A DNA stretch of 12,062 nucleotides from Gammaproteobacteria bacterium (lineage in GTDB: Bacteria; Pseudomonadota; Gammaproteobacteria; UBA12402), in assembly GCA_028282395.1 (NCBI GenBank), contig JANQHY010000075.1:1-12062 (forward strand), in the 5' to 3' direction. Positions 6,827-12,062 of the stretch are shown piece after piece. Position 1 is the first letter of the stretch. Every line of letters starts with the position of its first letter. The notes beneath the pieces are model-generated. The model worked only from the letters and a program-made list of their open reading frames with translations. It searched no databases and had not been told where the DNA came from. A program made the position numbers and the translations under genes.

Positions 6827-7615
6827 ATAGATATCTATTAACTCTGATCGAGTGTGAACGTAAAAATCATTTTTTAATTTATTTAAATAGTGTTCGACAG
6901 TTTTTGCAGAAAGTCCGGTAATTCTAGCTGTCTCTTTATCTTTTCTTCCTTGGGCACAGCATTTTAGACATTGGAACTCTTTTTTGGTTAGCTTAACTCT
7001 TTCGCCTTTATGCATAAGGTAGTAATGGTCTATTTCTAAATTTTTAAAACATGCTTCTCTATTTAGTGTCATATCGGTCTCCAAAATATTTTCATGAAAA
7101 GTATTTTTATTAATTGCACCCATTTTTATTCTGTTTTGACACGAATCGGCTATTAATTCTTCCGCTTTATTTAAAAAATAATTTTTGAATTGAATAATAA
7201 TGTCCCAATTAGTAAAGCAGAATCGGGTAAGGCTCTCACTATTTTTTGTCGAGAAAGATAGCGCTTCAAAATAACCATCCTTATGCCAATCTATTATTTC
7301 GAGTGTGCCACCTTTAAAACCATACTCTTTTATAAGATTTTCTGCATTGATATTCTCCTCTTTTAGTAGCGCATAAAAAATATTATGCAAGAAATTAATC
7401 TCTTTATTCTCAGTCATAAGTCGACAAACTTTACTGTGAGAGCTATAGGCATTTTTTTCAACTAATGTTTTATTAATTTGCGGGTGAGTGGTAAGAAAAA
7501 ATCCTGTATTATCTGGGTAGAGCCTATCGTAGCAGAAAAAGTCAATATCGGTATTTTCCAGTATAGGGCGAGCAATATCTTTGATAGGTTGCTGGCGAGA
7601 CAATAAGTTATTCAT
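6800..7615 (-). CDS. LuxR-type transcriptional regulator
   Basis: The 271-residue protein ends in a LuxR/FixJ-type helix-turn-helix at about 207-265. LTKKEFQCLKCCAQGRKDKE is followed by the recognition-helix segment GLSAKTVEHYLNKLKN, a close match to the family pattern. The N-terminal 200 residues are not a receiver domain: no phosphoacceptor motif is visible. They are not a clear acyl-homoserine-lactone domain either, although a divergent PAS-like or autoinducer-like sensor fold is possible. Two ATGs lie six bases apart. The AGGA directly before the first (7621) is 6 bases from the second (7615), so I choose 7615. No signal synthase is nearby, so it would be an orphan regulator. It converges on the MFS gene with a 27-bp overlap and diverges from the small gene at 7892. 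Its targets are unknown; the adjacent MFS or the divergent region are natural candidates. Confidence 0.85.
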   Translation of the reverse strand: MNNLLSRQQPIKDIARPILENTDIDFFCYDRLYPDNTGFFLTTHPQINKTLVEKNAYSSHSKVCRLMTENKEINFLHNIFYALLKEENINAENLIKEYGFKGGTLEIIDWHKDGYFEALSFSTKNSESLTRFCFTNWDIIIQFKNYFLNKAEELIADSCQNRIKMGAINKNTFHENILETDMTLNREACFKNLEIDHYYLMHKGERVKLTKKEFQCLKCCAQGRKDKETARITGLSAKTVEHYLNKLKNDFYVHTRSELIDIYLISDLIVL

Positions 7616-7891
7616 GATCATTCCTGCTTTTAAGTCATCTTTTAATTAAAGTATAATACGATTTTAAGTTGACCGGCATTTGCGCCTGTACAATAAATTT
7701 CAAATTATATGTAGTATTTTTTCAATTAAATAGGTCAAAGAAATTATATATTTGTAAGAAAAGATTAAAACCATCTCCCGTAAAATTCGCCGATATTTTT
7801 CTGTTGAACTTACGTTAATTATTGACTAAACTATTTTTTAGTAGGTATTTTGGGATAGTTGCCTACGTATAAACAACTGATGGAGAGAGCT
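7616..7891. other. AT-rich divergent intergenic region
   Basis: These 276 bases separate the minus-strand luxR-type gene from the plus-strand small gene and contain no convincing ORF. Features seen are the AGGA of the luxR-type gene (7616-7619), a self-complementary TTTAATTAAA (7641-7650), a TATACT -10-like element for the minus strand (complement of 7650-7655) with no good -35, and a better plus-strand promoter near 7822-7851. The rest is A/T-rich sequence without clear structure. Confidence 0.6.
7822..7851 (+). promoter_or_regulatory. Candidate promoter with an internal dyad, for the small gene
   Basis: TTGACT (7822-7827) and TATTTT (7846-7851) are 18 bp apart. Within this lies a perfect inverted repeat, ACTAAA (7825-7830) and TTTAGT (7837-7842), placed where a repressor would block RNA polymerase. 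Transcription would start near 7858, about 34 bases before the ATG at 7892. Confidence 0.45.
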
Positions 7892-8170
7892 ATGCGGCTA
7901 ATGTTACGGTTGACTATTCCGGTACAAAAAGGCAATGAAGCTGCCGCTGATGGTTCTATGCAGTCGGTAATACAGGATATGGCTGAGAAGCTGCAGCCGG
8001 AGGCACTTTACTTTCATCTACAGGATGGCAAGCGCGCTCTTACCGCTATCTTCGAATCAGAGGATCAGGCAGAAATGGTATTAATTAATGAACCATTATT
8101 TGTTGAGCTTGATGCAGAAATTGATATCCAACCGGTATTAAATCTCGAAGACCTTATCAGAGCGTTATAA
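7892..8170 (+). CDS. Small conserved-looking protein of unknown function
   Basis: A 92-residue soluble protein beginning MRLMLRLTIPVQKGNEAAADG. It has alternating beta-like and amphipathic stretches: LRLTIPV, a helical segment around SVIQDMAEKL, then ALYFHLQDGKRALTAIF and PLFVELDAEIDIQPVL. This suggests a compact alpha/beta (ferredoxin-like) fold. I do not recognise a named function, though the GNEA..DG start with a strand-helix-strand pattern recalls small hypothetical families in proteobacteria. The start is decided by GGAGAG (7882-7887), 4 bases before ATG 7892. The upstream TTG at 7859 lies at the predicted transcription start and is unlikely. No signal peptide or membrane helix. It converges with trmL, leaving 10 bp between stops and no visible terminator. 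Confidence 0.75.
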   Translation: MRLMLRLTIPVQKGNEAAADGSMQSVIQDMAEKLQPEALYFHLQDGKRALTAIFESEDQAEMVLINEPLFVELDAEIDIQPVLNLEDLIRAL

Positions 8171-8180
8171 ACAAATCCTA

Positions 8181-8639
8181 TTAGAGAAAGGCGTTCTGGC
8201 GCCATGCTTCATAGAGCACGATAGCAACACTATTAGAGAGATTAAGACTGCGGTTGCCGGCTTTCATTGGGATCGTTAACAGCTGGTCAGCCGGCAATTT
8301 GGCAATGATTTCGTCACTAATGCCGCGGGTTTCCGATCCAAAGAGTAGTGCATCGCCTGGCTGAAATTTAGCATCGCAATAGCGTGTATTACCACAGGTT
8401 TCGATAGCAAATACTCTCTGTGGTGCCACCTGTTCGAGAAAGTGCTCAAAGTTGTCATATAGTTGGATCGCATGTGCCAATGTTTGATAGTCGAGTCCAG
8501 CGCGTTTTAGCCGTTTTTCGTCGAGAGTAAATCCAAGTGGACGAATCAGATGAAGCTTAGCGCCACTATTTGCGCATAAACGAATAATATTGCCTGTGTT
8601 GGGAGGAATTTGTGGGCGAAATAATACTATGTGAAACAT
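8181..8639 (-). CDS. trmL: tRNA (cytidine/uridine-34-2'-O)-methyltransferase TrmL
   Basis: A 152-residue SPOUT-class enzyme, close to the 157 residues of E. coli TrmL. It transfers a methyl group from S-adenosylmethionine to the ribose of the wobble nucleotide of certain tRNA-Leu species and acts as a homodimer with a knotted fold. Motifs: NTGNIIRLCANSG at 14-26 (motif 1), LLFGSETRGI at 98-107 (motif 2), and IPMKAGNRSLNLSNSVAIVLY at about 123-143 (motif 3 with the SAM-binding knot). The frame extends upstream to 8678, but the family begins MFHIVLF, so I start at the ATG at 8639. That start lies 2 bp past the mlaA stop codon, indicating a two-gene transcript and likely translational coupling; the local Shine-Dalgarno (TAGG) is weak. 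The pairing with mlaA is probably one of shared transcription rather than shared function. Confidence 0.95.
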   Translation of the reverse strand: MFHIVLFRPQIPPNTGNIIRLCANSGAKLHLIRPLGFTLDEKRLKRAGLDYQTLAHAIQLYDNFEHFLEQVAPQRVFAIETCGNTRYCDAKFQPGDALLFGSETRGISDEIIAKLPADQLLTIPMKAGNRSLNLSNSVAIVLYEAWRQNAFL

Positions 8640-8641
8640 AC

Positions 8642-9439
8642 CTAGTTTAGAATCCACAGTTGATTCTCTTTGCCCCAAGGGTAAGTATATTTGACAGGCT
8701 CATCGTTAAGTTTAATCAGATAGGCTTGGCGTTGTAGATAAGCGTTTCTGACAAAAATGTAGGGATCTAGTGATATCTGTTGGAAAACATTCTGGTACTG
8801 CAAGAGCTGCGCACGTTCATCAACCAGTTTTAGACCAATTAAACCAAAGGTGAATACTTCACGATCATTGAGGAAAAGAAAGTGGTAGTAAGAAGAGGTC
8901 AACCAGTCGATTGGTATTGCACCGGTATTACGTATTGTTGATGGACCTAGAACCGGTAGAACTAAATAGTCAGACTCTTTCCAGCCCCATTTTGCCAATG
9001 TGAGGCCAAAGTTTTGTCTATTAGGTTGTAGCCCCATCGGAGTAGCAACATCAAATAGACCAAATATGCCGACAGTAGAGTTAATACCAAAGCGCCAGGC
9101 ATCGGAAGTTGCTTGATAGAAGCGCAGCTGTAATAGGTCATTAATGACAGTTGGGACACCACTAAGATTAGTAAGAGCATTGGTAATCCCTTTATTAATT
9201 GGACGTGGCACGACTTTGTTATAAAATGTTGCCACAGGTTTGCCCAGATATTTGTCAAATTTAGTGTTAATTTTAAACATTGTTCTATTGTAGCGCTGAT
9301 ACGGGTCGAGGTGAGCATAGGAACTGCCCTTCTCTTTCTCTTCGGTGGTTAAAGGTTGAGAGGCGCTGGCACAGGCGCTTAACAGCATGAAGATAATGCT
9401 TAACGCTATGACTTTCATATTTTTTTGGGCTAGCTTCAT
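8642..9439 (-). CDS. mlaA: MlaA (VacJ) outer-membrane phospholipid-removal lipoprotein
   Basis: A 265-residue lipoprotein of the Mla pathway. It removes misplaced phospholipids from the outer leaflet of the outer membrane and passes them to periplasmic MlaC. The N-terminus is a lipoprotein signal ending in LLSAC, with Cys23 as the lipidated residue. The mature part carries family hallmarks in order: DPYQRYNRTMFKINTKFDKY, a PRPINKGITN segment, NLSGVPTVINDLLQL, RFGINSTVGIFGLFDVA, and GWKESDYLVLPVLGPST. The ATG at 9439 lies 13 bases after AAGGGA, rather far. The alternative ATG at 9418 would give MKVIALSIIFMLLSAC but has no Shine-Dalgarno, so the exact start is open. trmL follows 2 bp later. No other mla genes are in the window, which is usual since mlaA often sits apart from mlaFEDCB. 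Confidence 0.95.
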   Translation of the reverse strand: MKLAQKNMKVIALSIIFMLLSACASASQPLTTEEKEKGSSYAHLDPYQRYNRTMFKINTKFDKYLGKPVATFYNKVVPRPINKGITNALTNLSGVPTVINDLLQLRFYQATSDAWRFGINSTVGIFGLFDVATPMGLQPNRQNFGLTLAKWGWKESDYLVLPVLGPSTIRNTGAIPIDWLTSSYYHFLFLNDREVFTFGLIGLKLVDERAQLLQYQNVFQQISLDPYIFVRNAYLQRQAYLIKLNDEPVKYTYPWGKENQLWILN

Positions 9440-9477
9440 TGAGTTAAATAATCCCTTGACTCTCTATCTTTAATTAG

Positions 9478-9505
9478 ATGTTAAGCCATTATCTGTGTAA
9501 GTCAA
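9478..9505 (-). promoter_or_regulatory. Candidate promoter of mlaA-trmL
   Basis: On the minus strand TTGACT (9505 to 9500, five of six) and TAACAT (9483 to 9478, four of six) are 16 bp apart. Transcription would start near 9471, about 32 bases before the mlaA ATG. An 11-bp palindrome, CTGTCGGACAG (9506-9516), directly abuts the -35 and could be an activator or repressor site. Confidence 0.5.
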
Positions 9506-9545
9506 CTGTCGGACAGAGGATAATGACGTTGTCAGCAACCTAGCG

Positions 9546-9554
9546 TGATATTTT
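9546..9554 (+). promoter_or_regulatory. Candidate extended -10 promoter of comEC
   Basis: TGA followed by TATTTT (9546-9554) fits an extended -10. A TTGTCA at 9529-9534 is only 14 bp upstream, which is short for a -35. The comEC ATG at 9579 is preceded by AGGG at 9567-9570. Confidence 0.35.
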
Positions 9555-9578
9555 TTTCCATTACCCAGGGACAATAAT

Positions 9579-11744
9579 ATGGGGATCTTTGTATTTTCTT
9601 TTCTACTTGGTACGGTAACGATCTACTTCTTTACTGCACCAGCACCATGGTTTTTGCTATTAGCAGTGCTAATGGTTATTTTGATCAGCATGCTTTGTTG
9701 CCGCTATCGTATTGCGCGCCTGCTTAGCGGGATGCTCTTAGGATTTTTTAGCGTGATGTTGGCATCACGCCATCAACTTAGCGAAAGAATTCCGCTACCA
9801 TGGCAACAGCAAGCAGTGACACTGCGAGGCCAGGTCATCGCTGTTCCGCAACGCTATCAACACTATAGCCGTTTTCTTTTTCGTACGCATGTTGGCAAAC
9901 AACGATTGCTACTGCGTTGGTATGGTCAGCGTCATATTGAAGCAGGCGATCAATGGCAACTACGGCTGCGAATTCATCCGCCAATTAATCGCGGCAACCC
10001 CGCTGAATTTGATAAGCGACGCTATTTCTTTTTTCATGGTATTGCTGCGGAAGGCTATGTGGTTAACAGTCGTGTTAATCAGCTATTAACCCGCCATCAG
10101 GGGTGGCGAATGAGCGCCATACGTGCTCGCTTGGCCGCGAAAATGGTGGCGCAATTTAAGCAACAACCCTTGGCGGTAATGTTACCAGCATTAACTGTTG
10201 GAGATCGCCATCAATTTAGTGATCAGCAGTGGCAGGTACTAAAACAAACCGGTACTGCCCATTTAATGGCGATCTCAGGTTTACATATTGGTTTAGTAGC
10301 GGGGTTGGTTTTTATCTCGGTAAAAAAAATTTGGGTATTACTGCCTAGGTTGCCGCTCTACCTCCCCGCACCGTTAGCAGCGGCTTGGATTGCTATCATT
10401 GCAGCAGTTAGTTACAGTGCCTTAGCTGGATTTTCTTTGCCAACTGATCGTGCCTTAATCATGCTGCTATTAATGTTTAGTGCACGAATAGCAAAACGCT
10501 TTTTAGCCCCTTGGCAGGGACTTCTGCTGGCATTACTCATCATGCTGCTATGGCAGCCATTAATAGTGTTGTCAGCTGGGTTCTGGTTATCTTTTGGTGC
10601 TGTAGCAACAATTCTCTACCTTACATGGGGACGAGTCGGAAAAAAGCGTCGTCGTTGGGAGATGGTGCGGTTACAGTGGGGCATTTCTTTGGCAATGATA
10701 CCATTGACGCTGATATTTTTTCAGCAGGGGTCACTGATAGCCCCGCTGGTTAATCTGCTCGCTATTCCCTGGGTCGGATGGATCATTGTCCCGCTAGCGT
10801 TATTAGGCTGTATCATCGTTTGGTTATTTCCATTCCTGGGTCATCTATTGTGGTGGCTGGCTATTAAAAATTTACAACTTTTATGGTTGTTTCTTACTAC
10901 AGCGGCAAATTTCCCTGGTAGCCATTGGCAGCAGATGTTAAGCGTATGGCAACTGTTGTTAGTGCTGTTGGCAATGCTACTACTTTTAGCCCCACGCGGG
11001 GTGCCGGCACGCTATTTAGGTATTTTTATACTATTGCCAGCACTGTTTGTACTGCCTGAGCCTATTGCTAAGGGGGATGCCAAAATAACCATGTTGGATA
11101 GTCGTTATGGTGAGGCTATTACGGTACAGACGCAGCACCATTCGCTACTTTTTATCACCCCTAACCTACTTATTAAGGGGAAACCGGCAATGATAATAAA
11201 CTTCATGCGCACACAAAGGATAAAGAAAATAGATAACGTCATCATTGCTGATCCGCATCATCACCATTCAGGCTGCATGAGTACGTTTAACCGCGATCAA
11301 TTAGCGCGACTATCTTCACTACCCTGGCAATCTTGTCACAGCAGGTCATGGCGCTGGCAGGGAGTAAAGTTTGCCTTAACGGTTTCACAGGATAGCCAGC
11401 AGCAGACACTGCTTAAAATCTCTGCTGGAGGCAGGCAGGTATTTATCACAACCGTATTGAGTCAGGCATTTCAACATAAATGGGCAGTTAGCCAGGCATC
11501 AGTGCCAACACTAGCGTTATTAGTAGCCAGTACCTATCCACAGCGAATATGGCGACAGGCGTTTATTGCTGCCATGCAACCGCAATGGATTATTTCTGCT
11601 GCCGGCAATAAACACTCTTTGACCACATTATGGTCAAAAAAGGTGTTGACACCTCATACTTATGGGGCGTTAACCATTCACTTGTGTGGTAAGCGTTCTG
11701 TACCACACAGTTATCGTTTGGAACACCAAGCCATCTGGTCATAA
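9579..11744 (+). CDS. comEC: ComEC/Rec2 DNA-uptake channel protein with a degenerate C-terminal domain
   Basis: A 721-residue inner-membrane protein that carries single-stranded DNA into the cytoplasm during natural transformation. The order fits the family. There are N-terminal hydrophobic helices (1-55), a soluble OB-like region (about 80-165, with VTLRGQVIAVPQRY), and the multi-helix competence domain (about 190-490). That domain holds the signature HLMAISGLHIGL at 228-239, preceded by TVGDRHQFS. A metallo-beta-lactamase-like tail follows at about 500-690. In the tail the metal motif is not canonical. The position usually reading SHGDNDHIGG appears as ADPHHHHSGC (557-566), the later TGD and HHGS-type motifs are missing, and the early LDVGQG-like motif reads LDSRYGEA. 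The tail is therefore probably not a normal nuclease, though four adjacent histidines could still bind metal. AGGG 8 bases upstream supports the ATG. Whether the host is competent cannot be judged here. Confidence 0.93.
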   Translation: MGIFVFSFLLGTVTIYFFTAPAPWFLLLAVLMVILISMLCCRYRIARLLSGMLLGFFSVMLASRHQLSERIPLPWQQQAVTLRGQVIAVPQRYQHYSRFLFRTHVGKQRLLLRWYGQRHIEAGDQWQLRLRIHPPINRGNPAEFDKRRYFFFHGIAAEGYVVNSRVNQLLTRHQGWRMSAIRARLAAKMVAQFKQQPLAVMLPALTVGDRHQFSDQQWQVLKQTGTAHLMAISGLHIGLVAGLVFISVKKIWVLLPRLPLYLPAPLAAAWIAIIAAVSYSALAGFSLPTDRALIMLLLMFSARIAKRFLAPWQGLLLALLIMLLWQPLIVLSAGFWLSFGAVATILYLTWGRVGKKRRRWEMVRLQWGISLAMIPLTLIFFQQGSLIAPLVNLLAIPWVGWIIVPLALLGCIIVWLFPFLGHLLWWLAIKNLQLLWLFLTTAANFPGSHWQQMLSVWQLLLVLLAMLLLLAPRGVPARYLGIFILLPALFVLPEPIAKGDAKITMLDSRYGEAITVQTQHHSLLFITPNLLIKGKPAMIINFMRTQRIKKIDNVIIADPHHHHSGCMSTFNRDQLARLSSLPWQSCHSRSWRWQGVKFALTVSQDSQQQTLLKISAGGRQVFITTVLSQAFQHKWAVSQASVPTLALLVASTYPQRIWRQAFIAAMQPQWIISAAGNKHSLTTLWSKKVLTPHTYGALTIHLCGKRSVPHSYRLEHQAIWS

Positions 11745-11756
11745 TGCGGCAACGCT

Positions 11757-11776
11757 CGCAGTAGGTGGGCACTGCG
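11757..11776 (+). repeat. Hairpin downstream of comEC
   Basis: CGCAGT (11757-11762) and ACTGCG (11771-11776) form an exact 6-bp stem with an 8-base loop, 12 bases past the comEC stop. The following sequence, CAATTTAGC, lacks a proper T-run, so this is at best a weak terminator. TGCG at 11745-11748 can pair with CGCA at 11757-11760 in an alternative fold. Confidence 0.3.
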
Positions 11777-11790
11777 CAATTTAGCTTTAA

Positions 11791-11832
11791 CAAAAATTTT
11801 AATATTCTGATAAATAGTGATAAAAATTTTTG
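11791..11832. repeat. A/T-tract inverted repeat upstream of purQ
   Basis: CAAAAATTTT (11791-11800) and AAAATTTTTG (11823-11832) are reverse complements 22 bases apart. Phased A- and T-tracts like these bend DNA. They lie just upstream of the purQ promoter region, where they could act like an UP element. Confidence 0.35.
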
Positions 11833-11874
11833 GCCAGAATTGCTGGTCACAATAGCAAGAGAGTGTGTTACACT
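11831..11874 (+). promoter_or_regulatory. purQ promoter region with an operator-like dyad
   Basis: TGT followed by TACACT (11866-11874) is an extended -10. Upstream is an imperfect dyad, TGGCCAG (11831-11837) and CTGGTCA (11843-11849), one mismatch apart around a 5-base spacer; it covers the -35 area. It does not resemble the E. coli PurR site. Transcription would start near 11881, about 25 bases before the purQ ATG. Confidence 0.4.
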
Positions 11875-11905
11875 GCTCGCCATTAATAGTTATTAGTATA
11901 GGGTT

Positions 11906-12062
11906 ATGACAGTAAAGATTGCAGTAATTCAATTTCCAGGCTCCAACTGTGAGCGTGAGGCAATAATGGCGGTAAAACGCGTGGGTATGGAGGCAGAAGC
12001 GTTCTTATGGAATCGGCCGAGCAGTGAGTTAGCGGATTATGATGGCTATATTATAGTTGGTG
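11906..12062 (+). CDS. purQ: PurQ, phosphoribosylformylglycinamidine synthase glutaminase subunit (5' part)
   Basis: The first 52 codons are present and the gene runs off the window. The start MTVKIAVIQFPGSNCEREA and the strand ending DGYIIVG match PurQ, the class-I glutamine amidotransferase subunit. PurQ releases ammonia from glutamine for the PurL synthetase subunit in the fourth step of purine synthesis. The nucleophile cysteine and the His/Glu pair would lie beyond the edge. The ATG is the only usable start, since an in-frame TAG lies at 11894-11896, but the Shine-Dalgarno AGGG (11900-11903) is just 2 bases away. A domain of a long fused PurL is unlikely, because there this glutaminase region is C-terminal and would not begin a protein. 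Partial, but the family is clear. Confidence 0.88.
   Translation, partial: MTVKIAVIQFPGSNCEREAIMAVKRVGMEAEAFLWNRPSSELADYDGYIIVG

Noticed and set aside
7681..7700. lux-box-like half site CCTGTAC upstream of the LuxR-type gene
   Set aside because: Only one half is present and there is no dyad partner at the right spacing.
7859..7891. TTG start extending the small protein by 11 residues
   Set aside because: The predicted transcription start falls at the TTG, and a good Shine-Dalgarno points to ATG 7892.
8962..9318. 118-codon minus-strand frame inside mlaA
   Set aside because: It lies wholly within mlaA in another frame and shows no family features; a shadow frame.
10511..10753. 80-codon plus-strand frame inside comEC
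   Set aside because: It lies within the conserved membrane domain of comEC; a shadow frame.
11590..11932. Minus-strand frames across the comEC end and purQ start
   Set aside because: They overlap two secure genes and the purQ promoter, and have no recognisable motifs.
1..12062. CRISPR array, tRNA, rRNA, transposase, toxin-antitoxin or phage genes
   Set aside because: I looked for spaced direct repeats, tRNA-like cloverleaf segments and hallmark proteins and saw none.

Overview
The window looks like chromosomal DNA of a gammaproteobacterium. The mlaA, trmL and comEC genes have typical gammaproteobacterial form. It also has a separate purQ in place of the single long PurL usual in enterics, and a single-gene H-NOX with a GGDEF-EAL partner. 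That mix, with a LuxR-type regulator, a GrpB-family protein and an MHS-type transporter, would fit a Legionellales-like or related lineage, but this is inference and I cannot name a genus. There is no sign of a phage, insertion sequence, CRISPR array, tRNA or rRNA.

Left part (1-7615), visibly AT-rich and accessory in character. An H-NOX haem sensor (189-728) is followed 2 bp later by a 949-residue GAF-PAS-GAF-GGDEF-EAL protein (731-3580). Together they form a compact nitric-oxide to cyclic-di-GMP signalling operon. Next come a GrpB-like/GNAT-like fusion protein (3723-5063), a stand-alone CheY-like receiver on the minus strand (5075-5446), a metabolite:H+ symporter-type MFS transporter (5564-6826), and a LuxR-type DNA-binding regulator on the minus strand (6800-7615) whose 3' end overlaps the transporter's. 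A perfect dyad sits on the promoter proposed for the GrpB-like gene.

Right part (7616-12062), more GC-balanced and housekeeping. After a 276-bp AT-rich divergent intergenic region come a small 92-residue protein, then minus-strand mlaA and trmL 2 bp apart, then plus-strand comEC and the 5' end of purQ, which runs off the window. Candidate promoters are visible upstream of mlaA, comEC, purQ and the small protein gene.

How they may work together: the H-NOX lacks the distal tyrosine used for O2 binding, so it should sense NO and pass this to the adjacent c-di-GMP enzyme. That enzyme keeps both the cyclase and phosphodiesterase active-site residues but has an altered product-inhibition site. The receiver and the LuxR regulator have no histidine kinase or signal synthase nearby, so linking them to the NO/c-di-GMP module is only a hypothesis. 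I found no wholly new system. The best leads are the palindromic operators, the degenerate ComEC nuclease domain, and the tuning of the H-NOX/GGDEF-EAL pair.
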